Origin: Candidatus Omnitrophota bacterium
Lineage (GTDB): Bacteria; Omnitrophota; Gorgyraeia; Aquiviventales; Aquiviventaceae
DNA: 10,702 nucleotides
Direction of reading: 5' to 3'
NCBI GenBank assembly: GCA_016206685.1
Contig: JACQRB010000013.1
Coordinates: forward strand, 1-10,702
A program made the position numbers and the translations under genes. Each line of letters starts with the position of its first letter. Position 1 is the stretch's first letter. Of the stretch, positions 5,421 through 10,702 are shown one piece after another. The notes below the pieces were generated by a model. It had not been told where the DNA came from. It was given only the letters and a program-made list of their open reading frames with translations, and ran no database searches.

Positions 5421-6422
5421 ATGATCGAAGCGACCTCACCCCCGTCATTCGAATACCACAAACCGTTCCGGGGCCGCCTGACCTGGTGGCTCCGGTGCCT
5501 GGGGTTGGTGGCGTTCGTCCTGCTCCTGCTCAATCTGCCGCAGGCGCAGGGAACGAGCGTGTGGCGCATCGGGTTTCGATGGTTGGGACTGTGCATGGCC
5601 TTGGTGGGGCTGCAGCTGCTCTTGGAGGCGTTTGTGTGGCGGTGGTTGCTGGCGGCCCAGCGCATCGCCTATCCCTACCGGAAGGCCGTGGTGGCCTCTC
5701 TGGCCAGCGAATACCTCGGCCTGGTGACCCCGGGGCACGTCGGGGAACTGCTGGCGGCGGGCTATATCTCGACGGATACCGGCATTACCTTCGGCTACGC
5801 GCTCTCCAGCGTGATCATGAAGAAGGCCCTGAACTGGGTGGCGATTGTGGGGTTCGGCATTTGGGGCTTGCCGCTCCTGACGGAGCTCTCGTGGTTCCAC
5901 GGTGTGGGCGGCGTGGCGTTGGGGAGCCTCGGGGCGCTCGTGCTGCTGTCCGGGGGCATTGCGATTTGGGTGGTGTCGCTGCGGCGGCTCACCCGCAGGT
6001 GGGAGCAGCGCTCTTCCTGGCGTGTCGATCTCACAGAATTTTGGTCGGGGATGTGGCACCTGGTCTCGTGGAAGCTGCTGGTGCCGTTGGCCGTCACCCT
6101 CCTGGGTTTTAGCCTACTGTTCGTCCAATTCGAGCTGGTCTTGCGCGCGCTCAGCGTCACCCTGCCGATCGGGCTGCTCGGTCAGATCATCGCGCTCAGC
6201 CGCTTTGCGGCTCGCCTCATTCCGATGTCGGTGGCGGGATTCGGCTCAAAAGATGTCCTGCTCATCGTCGTGCTGATGCGCCACGGCATCGTGTTTTCAA
6301 CGGCGGCCACCGCAGCGCTGCTGTTCTACCTCTGCTCCTATCTGCTCACGCTGCTGCTCAGCGGGTTGTGCTGGCGGATTAAGCCGCTGGTCGTGCGTCG
6401 CGCCCAACCAACCAGCTCGTAA
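5421..6422 (+). CDS. Multi-pass membrane protein, LPG-synthase TM / UPF0104 family
   Basis: This 333-residue inner-membrane protein has about seven or eight hydrophobic segments. Family hallmarks are the segment SLASEYLGLVTPGHVGELLA (about 93-112, compare the family's TPGrlGEllra) and SRFAARLIPMSVAGFGSKDV (about 260-279, compare the family's iPisiaGfGvrE). The family is related to the membrane half of lysylphosphatidylglycerol synthase (MprF). Stand-alone members have poorly known roles, often placed near lipid or glycan genes, and the soluble aminoacyl-transfer domain is absent here. The ATG at 5421 is chosen because it gives a normal N-terminus after the upstream hairpin. The ribosome site is weak (GAGTGG). 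A longer in-frame extension would overlap the preceding gene and has shadow-like composition. The 3' end overlaps the convergent methyltransferase by 44 bp. Confidence 0.85.
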   Translation: MIEATSPPSFEYHKPFRGRLTWWLRCLGLVAFVLLLLNLPQAQGTSVWRIGFRWLGLCMALVGLQLLLEAFVWRWLLAAQRIAYPYRKAVVASLASEYLGLVTPGHVGELLAAGYISTDTGITFGYALSSVIMKKALNWVAIVGFGIWGLPLLTELSWFHGVGGVALGSLGALVLLSGGIAIWVVSLRRLTRRWEQRSSWRVDLTEFWSGMWHLVSWKLLVPLAVTLLGFSLLFVQFELVLRALSVTLPIGLLGQIIALSRFAARLIPMSVAGFGSKDVLLIVVLMRHGIVFSTAATAALLFYLCSYLLTLLLSGLCWRIKPLVVRRAQPTSS

Positions 6423-7602
6423 GGTAGCGCGTCGGCGGGATCTGCAAGATCCACGGGTGATCCTCCGCCTGCAGCCACTGCTCCCGCACGCACAGCCGCA
6501 TCCTCTGCTGCGCCGCCGCAATCCGCACGATCTCCTCCACCAGACCCAGCAAGGGATAGCTGCACATGGACAGCAGGAGACTCCCCTCCGGCGCAAGCAA
6601 CGCCAGCGCGTGCACGACGAGATGGTGCAGCGCCTGGCGGCCTTGGGTGAGGTGCGACTTCGTCTTGGCGAGGGACGGGGGATCGAGGATCACCCAGTCC
6701 ATGCGGGTGTCGGCCTGGGCTTGGGCCGGCAGCCAATAGAAGGCATCGCCGGCCACCCACTCGATCCGATCACTCACGCCGTTGAGCTCGGCATTGTCTT
6801 TGGCGAGTTCCAGGAAGGGCTCGTGCTGCTCCACGCACACCACCCGCGCGCCGCGGCTGGCCGCCGCAATGCCCAGGGAGCCGGTGTAGCTGAAGGTGTC
6901 CAGCACGCGCTGGTCCGGCTGGATGAGCTCGCGAAGCCGGCGGCGGGTCGTGCGTTGATCAAGATAAAAGCCCGTCTTGAGCCCGTGATGCGGGTCCACC
7001 CAAAACCGCAGGCCGTCTTCTTCGATGAGAATTCTCTCCGGCACCTCGCCGCTGAGCAGTTGGGTGAGCGGCTGGAGGCCTTCGTCCTCGCGGAACTCCT
7101 TGTCGCTGCGCTCGAGGATGCCCTTGGGCTGCAGGGAGTCGCGCAAGATCTCAAGCACGATCGGCCGCAGCCGGTCCATGCCGGCGCTGCGGAGCTGGAT
7201 GACCAGGTACTCGGCGTACTGATCCACGACGAGGCCGGGCAGGCCATCGGCTTCGCTGAACACCAGACGGCGCGCGGTGGTGCCGGTGAGCCTGCCGCGC
7301 CGGGCGATGGCGTGCGCGAGCCGCCGCGCGATGAGGGCGCGATCAACCGGCTCCTCGGCACAGAGGCTGACTGCGCGCAGCGCGATATGCGAGCGGGGAT
7401 TGTAGAACGCGTACGCGACGAACGCGCCATAACGGTCGGCCACCTCCACGATCTCGCCGGGGGGCGGGCCTGCCCGCCCCGGATCCTGCGGGGCAGGCGG
7501 GGAGCCATCGGGACGCAGGAGCTCGTCCTGAAAGACCCAGCAGTCGTAGTTGCGCAGGCGCTTGGCGGCCTGCTCGGACACGGCGATCGTCGGCGCACTC
7601 AT
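6379..7602 (-). CDS. rlmI: SAM-dependent rRNA methyltransferase, RlmI-like (PUA + Rossmann)
   Basis: This 407-residue cytoplasmic enzyme resembles COG1092 / RlmI, which makes 5-methylcytosine in 23S rRNA. An N-terminal PUA-like domain (about 8-85) holds NYDCWVFQDEL and FYNPRSHIALRAVSL. A central domain follows, then HHGLKTGFYLDQR (205-217). The catalytic Rossmann domain has SAM motif I LDTFSYTGSLGIAAASRGA (234-252), acidic E258 after strand two (VVCVEQ), motif IV DWVILDPPSLAK (302-313), and MCS (346-348) at the catalytic cysteine position. The exact target is inferred from family only. The start at 7602 is chosen because an upstream extension would run through the divergent promoter region and antisense to the MBL gene. 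Residues about 34-48 are a Pro/Gly-rich insert encoded by a GC-rich palindrome. The 3' end overlaps the membrane protein gene on the other strand. Confidence 0.9.
   Translation of the reverse strand: MSAPTIAVSEQAAKRLRNYDCWVFQDELLRPDGSPPAPQDPGRAGPPPGEIVEVADRYGAFVAYAFYNPRSHIALRAVSLCAEEPVDRALIARRLAHAIARRGRLTGTTARRLVFSEADGLPGLVVDQYAEYLVIQLRSAGMDRLRPIVLEILRDSLQPKGILERSDKEFREDEGLQPLTQLLSGEVPERILIEEDGLRFWVDPHHGLKTGFYLDQRTTRRRLRELIQPDQRVLDTFSYTGSLGIAAASRGARVVCVEQHEPFLELAKDNAELNGVSDRIEWVAGDAFYWLPAQAQADTRMDWVILDPPSLAKTKSHLTQGRQALHHLVVHALALLAPEGSLLLSMCSYPLLGLVEEIVRIAAAQQRMRLCVREQWLQAEDHPWILQIPPTRYLTSWLVGRDARPAA
7459..7503. repeat. GC-rich palindromic insert inside the methyltransferase gene
   Basis: GGGGCGGGC (7461-7469) and GCCCGCCCC (7472-7480) form a 9-bp perfect inverted repeat with a 2-base centre. 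The 3' half can also pair with a second arm, GGCGGG (7496-7501), across GGATCCTGC. It encodes the Pro-rich stretch at residues 34-48 in a variable loop of the PUA domain, in frame. It looks like an intergenic-type palindromic element that entered a coding sequence. Confidence 0.6.
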
Positions 7603-7609
7603 GGCCCGT

Positions 7610-7618
7610 ATTCTAGCA
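7610..7618 (-). promoter_or_regulatory. Putative extended -10 promoter for the methyltransferase gene
   Basis: On the minus strand TGCTAGAAT (TGn plus TAGAAT) ends seven bases before the ATG at 7602. Initiation would therefore fall at or next to the start codon. No Shine-Dalgarno is visible, consistent with a leaderless transcript. Confidence 0.5.
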
Positions 7619-7639
7619 CACCCCTCATCGCCGATGGCG

Positions 7640-7668
7640 TTGACAAGGGCGACTCGTCGCCGTAGAGT
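7640..7668 (+). promoter_or_regulatory. Sigma-70-type promoter for the MBL hydrolase gene
   Basis: TTGACA (7640-7645), a 17-bp spacer and TAGAGT (7663-7668) place initiation near 7675, three bases before the ATG at 7678. No Shine-Dalgarno is visible, so the mRNA is probably leaderless. It is divergent from the methyltransferase promoter. Confidence 0.65.
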
Positions 7669-7677
7669 AACATCGCC

Positions 7678-8322
7678 ATGTCGAGCAGCCCCGTCTATCT
7701 GAAACAACTGGAGCTGGGGCCCATGCAGAACTTCATCTATCTGGTGGGCGATCCGGCCACGCGCGAGGCGGCCGTGGTGGACCCCGGCTGGGAAGTGCCG
7801 ACGATTCTCAAGACCGCCGAGCAGGACGGCTACCGCCTGACGCACGTGTTCGTCACGCACGCCCACTTCGACCACGTCATGGGGCTGGGGAAACTCTTGC
7901 AGGCGGCGGATCTGCCGGTCTATGTCCATCGGGACGAGGCGGCCTCGCTCGACGTCGCTCCCTCCAGCCTCAAGCCCATCGCCAGCGGCGAGGTCATCCA
8001 CGTGGGCCAGGTCCCCGTCACGCTCATCCACACGCCGGGCCACACCCCCGGTTCGCAGTGCCTGCTGGTGGATGGGCGGCTGCTCTCGGGGGATACGCTC
8101 TTCATCCGCGGCTGCGGCCGCTGCGATTTGCCCGGGGGCGATCCCACCGCGCTCTTCCACAGCCTCACGCATACGCTCAACGCGCTCGACGACGCCACCG
8201 TCCTCTATCCGGGACACAATTACGCGCCCACCCCCACCTCGACGCTGGGGGATGAGAAGCAGCACAACCCGTTTTTGCGCATCCAGACGATCGAGCAGTT
8301 CCGCGGGTTGATCGGGTTGTGA
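7678..8322 (+). CDS. MBL-fold metallo-hydrolase, glyoxalase II-like
   Basis: This 214-residue cytoplasmic protein is complete for the metallo-beta-lactamase fold. Metal ligands are visible in order: THAHFDH (60-66), HTPGHT (118-123, H122), SGDTLF (137-142, D139) and YPGH (177-180, H180). The block CGRCDLPGGDP (146-156) is typical of the glyoxalase II / persulfide dioxygenase-like branch. Members hydrolyse thioesters such as S-lactoylglutathione or oxidise persulfides. The small size and the lack of a glyoxalase II C-terminal domain leave the substrate open. The start at 7678 is supported by the promoter just upstream. It is followed at once by the DUF1802 gene (stop TGA within GTGACGATG), suggesting an operon. 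Confidence 0.92.
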   Translation: MSSSPVYLKQLELGPMQNFIYLVGDPATREAAVVDPGWEVPTILKTAEQDGYRLTHVFVTHAHFDHVMGLGKLLQAADLPVYVHRDEAASLDVAPSSLKPIASGEVIHVGQVPVTLIHTPGHTPGSQCLLVDGRLLSGDTLFIRGCGRCDLPGGDPTALFHSLTHTLNALDDATVLYPGHNYAPTPTSTLGDEKQHNPFLRIQTIEQFRGLIGL

Positions 8323-8324
8323 CG

Positions 8325-8936
8325 ATGCCCCTTCCTCCTTCCTGCCAGGTCGCGCTGAAAGAATGGGCGAGCGTGCTGGCGGCGTGCGCGCGGGGGGAGC
8401 AGCTCGTCTTCATCCGCAAGGGCGGGCTGATCGAGCCGGGGGGCGGTGGTTTTGAGTTTCGCGCGCCGCGCTTCCTCTTATATCCCACGTATGAGCACCA
8501 GACCGTCGCCTTCCTGCGCAGCCCGTTTCAGGCGTTGTTCGAGGAGGCGATGGGCCAGAAACCGGCCGACGGACGCGTCGCGTTTGGGCTCTGCGGCGAG
8601 GTCGTCTACTCGACGCAGAGCCGCGATGCGGACCTCCTCAAGCGGCTGGAGCCGTTTCACATCTACAACGACGCCTTCATGAGCCAGCGCCTTCGCTGGC
8701 AGCCGGATCAGCCGCTGGTCATCGGGGTGATCCGCGCCTGGCGCCTGCCCGCTCCCGTGTCGCTGCCCCTGTCGAGCCGCTATGCCGGCTGCAAGTCGTG
8801 GGTGGATCTCGAGGAGGCCGTTTCCCTTGAAGGCGCCACGCCCGTGCTTGACGAACACACATTCGCCGAGCGGCTCTCGCGCATCCACGCGATCTTGGGA
8901 AAACCGGAGGCGACCCCCATCGTCCCGCCTCGCTGA
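8325..8936 (+). CDS. DUF1802 family protein
   Basis: The protein has 203 residues and is probably cytoplasmic, with no signal peptide or membrane segment. It matches the DUF1802 pattern: an N-terminal ALKEWASVLAACARGEQLVFIRKGG block (about 8-32), then FRAPRFLLYPTYEHQ (about 44-58), and the late W-x-D-L segment KSWVDLEEAVSLEGATPVLD (about 158-177). Function is unknown. Two in-frame starts exist: a GTG at 8319 overlapping the MBL stop and the ATG at 8325 used here. Neither has a strong ribosome site, so translational coupling to the MBL gene is likely. The last codons (encoding IVPPR and the stop) lie inside direct repeat A, so the original C-terminus may have been altered by whatever brought in the downstream cassette. 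Confidence 0.85.
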   Translation: MPLPPSCQVALKEWASVLAACARGEQLVFIRKGGLIEPGGGGFEFRAPRFLLYPTYEHQTVAFLRSPFQALFEEAMGQKPADGRVAFGLCGEVVYSTQSRDADLLKRLEPFHIYNDAFMSQRLRWQPDQPLVIGVIRAWRLPAPVSLPLSSRYAGCKSWVDLEEAVSLEGATPVLDEHTFAERLSRIHAILGKPEATPIVPPR

Positions 8937-8961
8937 TCCGGGCTGGTACATTTAGGATGCC
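8918..8961. repeat. Direct repeat A, left flank of the DGQHR cassette
   Basis: This 44-bp segment starts CATCGTCCCGCCT and ends GATGCC. It matches 10449-10491 with about five substitutions and one gap. It includes the stop codon of the DUF1802 gene. It is bracketed by GGAGGC (8906-8911) and GCCTCC (8959-8964), which can pair. Confidence 0.75.
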
Positions 8962-9085
8962 TCCTGTTTTTCCAATCGTAGGCCGTCGGTTGTTCGTGTG
9001 CAGTCTATTCCGTAAAAATTTTTAAGAAAAATTACTATGATCAGTATATAAGACTAATAAACTTATTGATCTACTATAAAATAAC
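8937..9085. other. AT-rich intergenic stretch
   Basis: No gene is seen. From about 8999 the sequence turns strongly AT-rich against its GC-rich surroundings. It contains the palindrome TAAAAATTTTTA (9013-9024) and several TATAA-like words. This is typical of horizontally acquired DNA or a silenced promoter region. It leads into the promoter of the DGQHR gene. Confidence 0.6.
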
Positions 9086-9113
9086 TTGACAAATTTATTT
9101 TCCATGCTAGACT
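9086..9113 (+). promoter_or_regulatory. Promoter of the DGQHR gene
   Basis: TTGACA (9086-9091), a 16-bp spacer and TAGACT (9108-9113), the latter preceded by TGC (an extended -10). Initiation is expected near 9120, about 105 bases before the start codon at 9226. Confidence 0.75.
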
Positions 9114-9120
9114 AAGGTCA

Positions 9121-9141
9121 CATTCAGCGCTGTGCTGAATG
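9121..9141. promoter_or_regulatory. Inverted repeat at the transcription start (possible operator)
   Basis: CATTCAGC (9121-9128) and GCTGAATG (9134-9141) form a perfect 8-bp dyad around GCTGT, beginning seven bases after the -10 box. The position suits an operator for a repressor. It could instead be a 5' mRNA hairpin. A second small hairpin, GTTGGCG/CGCCAAC (9174-9189), lies further down the leader. Confidence 0.5.
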
Positions 9142-9225
9142 ACTCCGAAAGTGGTGGGGAAGGATCGCAAAATGTTGGCGTCCGCCAACGACGCGAAAGG
9201 TCCCCAAAATAGAAGGAGACCTGCC

Positions 9226-10395
9226 ATGGCCCGCATTACAGTTCCCACAGTACGGTTTCGTCAGAATGGTTACTGGATCTACCTCACCAGCCTGAAAGCT
9301 GCCAACCTCAAGGATTTTACGCAGGTGGCGCATTTCCGAGCTGACCGTAATCCCTCCGACCCGCAACAGGGCTATCAGCGCGAGCCCGTCCCGGCTAAAG
9401 TCAAATCGGTCGCTAAGTACCTTCACGAGCAAAATCGAATTATGCCGACCGCGATCGTCATGAGTGCGCGCGAAGGCCATTCAGCCGTGGACTTCGATGA
9501 ATCTCGCCGGGAAATCACCTTGGACTCCGGCAAACGGCTGTACATCATTGACGGTCAGCACCGGGCTGGCGGATTTCGCTACGGTATCGAAGACCGTGAA
9601 TGGACAGAGTTGGCGGACTTTGAAGTGCCCGTTGTGATTGTGCAAGGTCTGGACAAGACCGAGGAAATGCGTCAGTTCCGGGACATCAACGGCAATCAGA
9701 AGCGCGTGAGCACGAGCCTCGTCAATATGATTCTCACGCAAATTGAATCAGCCCAAGGCGAGGATGCCATTCCAGAGAAGGACCGCTGGAAAGTGGTCGC
9801 TACGTTGGTCATCAGTCGGCTCTGCGCAGATGACGACTCTCCGTGGAAGGACCTGATCATCATGCCAAATGAGTCTCGGCCGAGCCGCGCGGAGGTTGAG
9901 GAACACCCCGAGCTGGCCAACAAACGGATGACTTCGGCGACCTCGTTCTACGCCGCCACACGGCCCATCTATGAGTACCTCAAAGAGCACCACGACTATC
10001 TCATGGGCGCGACGGTAGAATCCGAGGCGGAGGTTATGTATGCCGTGCTCGTGCAGTTTTGGCAGGCGGTCAAAGAGCTCTGCCCACAGGCCTTCGAGAC
10101 CCCGGCAGATTACGTCATCCAGAAGACGCCAGGTTTGTTTGCGTTGAACATGGTCTGCAAGGCGTTGTTGGCGAAGATGCACTCCGCCCGACGTGAGTGG
10201 GTCAAGGAACAGTTCAAAGTGATGCTGGACGGTGCGCAAAGTACCACAGATGCTGGCTTCTGGAAGGTGGGTGACCCCGACGTTGGCGATGGTGGAGAAG
10301 CTGCGAAATATGGCAGCATGAAAGGTTTCAGCGACTTATCCAAGCTAATTCTCGGGGATCTTGAAGAATCCCCCCGAGCGCCAGCGATGCGGTAA
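9226..10395 (+). CDS. DGQHR-domain protein (DndB-like)
   Basis: The protein has 389 residues. The hallmark DGQHR lies at 109-113 in LYIIDGQHRAGGF. It is preceded by GYQREPVPAKVKSVAKYL (49-66) and followed by QFRDINGNQKRVSTSLV (150-166), all typical of the DGQHR/DndB group within the ParB-like superfamily. DndB regulates DNA phosphorothioation genes, and other DGQHR proteins occur in DNA-modification and defence islands. No dndACDE or dpd gene is visible in this window, so the role here is open: regulator, nucleotide-binding or DNA-modification partner. ATG 9226 is chosen for the ribosome site AGAAGGAGA (9211-9219). An upstream ATG-less extension would cover the operator-like dyad. Base composition is visibly less GC-rich than in neighbouring genes, its upstream region is AT-rich, and direct repeats flank it, all pointing to lateral transfer. 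Confidence 0.88.
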   Translation: MARITVPTVRFRQNGYWIYLTSLKAANLKDFTQVAHFRADRNPSDPQQGYQREPVPAKVKSVAKYLHEQNRIMPTAIVMSAREGHSAVDFDESRREITLDSGKRLYIIDGQHRAGGFRYGIEDREWTELADFEVPVVIVQGLDKTEEMRQFRDINGNQKRVSTSLVNMILTQIESAQGEDAIPEKDRWKVVATLVISRLCADDDSPWKDLIIMPNESRPSRAEVEEHPELANKRMTSATSFYAATRPIYEYLKEHHDYLMGATVESEAEVMYAVLVQFWQAVKELCPQAFETPADYVIQKTPGLFALNMVCKALLAKMHSARREWVKEQFKVMLDGAQSTTDAGFWKVGDPDVGDGGEAAKYGSMKGFSDLSKLILGDLEESPRAPAMR

Positions 10396-10412
10396 GTCAA
10401 AAGAAACGGAAA

Positions 10413-10425
10413 GGTGCCAGGCACC
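10413..10425. repeat. REP-like palindrome
   Basis: GGTGCCAGGCACC is a 13-bp palindrome with a single central base. It sits in the context ACGGAAAGGTGCC, which resembles from memory palindromes found near REP-associated transposase genes. It lies 18 bp after the DGQHR stop and may act as a weak transcription-end structure. There is no T-run. Confidence 0.55.
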
Positions 10426-10448
10426 GGGGGACAGGCAGTTGGCATGCA

Positions 10449-10491
10449 CATCGTCCCGCCTAGCTGATCTGGGCTGGCACGTTTGAATGCC
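10449..10491. repeat. Direct repeat B, right flank of the DGQHR cassette
   Basis: This 43-bp partner of repeat A lies 1,531 bp downstream of it. It is enclosed by GTTGGCAT (10438-10445) and ATGCCACAAC (10487-10496), which can pair with a two-base bulge. The bracketing stem differs in sequence from that of copy A, but pairing is kept. Confidence 0.75.
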
Positions 10492-10562
10492 ACAACCCCG
10501 CCCATCCTCTGTACGCACAGAGTGTTTGTAGAACTGGCGGGCGGTATCAAATTCATGGAACC

Positions 10563-10702
10563 ATGATGGTAGAGAGAAGGCAACCACAACAGAGTCAACC
10601 CATCGCCGAGGAACAAATCGAAACAACACAATCGACTGTGGCAATAGCCGCGGGAGAAGAGAGCAAGCCTCCGCGAGCCTTCATTTCCTACTCTCACGAC
10701 TC
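10563..10702 (+). CDS. TIR/SEFIR-like protein, N-terminus only (runs off the window)
   Basis: The frame stays open from the ATG at 10563 (a second in-frame ATG is at 10566) to the window end. A Gln/Glu-rich, probably disordered leader of about 36 residues (QPQQSQPIAEEQIETTQS and onward) is followed by PRAFISYSHDS. F-I-S-Y-S-H-D is the typical first strand and box 1 of TIR/SEFIR domains, which in bacteria are often NAD+-cleaving or signalling modules of defence systems. The rest of the domain, including the catalytic Glu, is outside the window, so activity cannot be judged. The ribosome site is weak (GGA at 10557). The gene lies just beyond repeat B, on the same strand as the DGQHR gene. Confidence 0.6.
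   Translation, partial: MMVERRQPQQSQPIAEEQIETTQSTVAIAAGEESKPPRAFISYSHD

Noticed and set aside
6457..7665. 402-residue open frame on the plus strand
   Set aside because: It is antisense to the methyltransferase gene, whose SAM and PUA motifs are clear. Its composition is shadow-like and it crosses the divergent promoter region.
7603..8265. N-terminal extension of the methyltransferase frame to 8265
   Set aside because: It would lie antisense to the well-supported MBL gene and across two promoters. The PUA domain starts right after the ATG at 7602.
10438..10496. Integron attC site
   Set aside because: The ends read GTT...AAC, which is the wrong orientation for the attC core sites, and no integrase gene is present.
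10110..10697. 195-residue open frame on the minus strand at the right edge
   Set aside because: It is antisense to the end of the DGQHR gene and runs across the REP-like palindrome and repeat B. It has no domain signature.

Overview
This is a GC-rich bacterial chromosome segment of housekeeping-type genes that ends in a small accessory region. The taxon cannot be fixed from sequence alone. The gene set (a DUF1802 protein, an ABC permease with two fused membrane domains, an ATPase with an extra C-terminal domain, a tRNA-Gln with a U1-A72 pair and no encoded CCA) suits a Gram-negative, deep-branching lineage such as Nitrospirota or Omnitrophota. That placement is only an inference.

Layout. 1-777 is the 3' part of gltX, followed closely by a Pilz-domain gene (780-1127) and a tRNA-Gln(CUG) (1164-1234). 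From 1235 to about 1545 there is no credible gene. This stretch holds an inverted and a direct copy of the tRNA 3' end, three copies of TTTCCGGAG, several strong hairpins and one copy of a dispersed repeat. It closes with a good intrinsic terminator (1547-1578). Next comes an overlapping two-gene ABC transporter operon of the nitrate/sulfonate/bicarbonate type: a fused double permease (1595-3316) and an ATPase with an AAA-associated C-terminal domain (3306-4694). No substrate-binding protein gene is visible. A strong sigma-70-like promoter straddles the ATPase stop codon and drives a small exported protein (4772-5326) that ends in a hairpin. A multi-pass membrane protein of the LPG-synthase/UPF0104 family follows (5421-6422). 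It converges on, and overlaps by 44 bp, an RlmI-like SAM-dependent rRNA methyltransferase on the minus strand (6379-7602). A short divergent promoter region separates that gene from an MBL-fold (glyoxalase II-like) hydrolase (7678-8322) and a DUF1802 gene (8325-8936).

After 8936 the composition changes sharply. An AT-rich stretch with its own promoter and an inverted repeat at the expected transcription start precedes a DGQHR-domain (DndB-like) gene (9226-10395). This gene is bracketed by two imperfect ~44-bp direct repeats, one of which contains the end of the DUF1802 gene. A third partial copy of the same repeat lies near the tRNA. At the right edge, a truncated gene begins with a TIR/SEFIR-like motif (RAFISYSHDS). 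A DGQHR protein beside a TIR-like protein, with repeat boundaries and foreign base composition, suggests a defence-type accessory cassette.

The most interesting items are the repeat-bounded DGQHR/TIR-like region, the tRNA-end repeats with the structured spacer, and a GC-rich palindrome that appears to have been inserted in frame into the methyltransferase gene.
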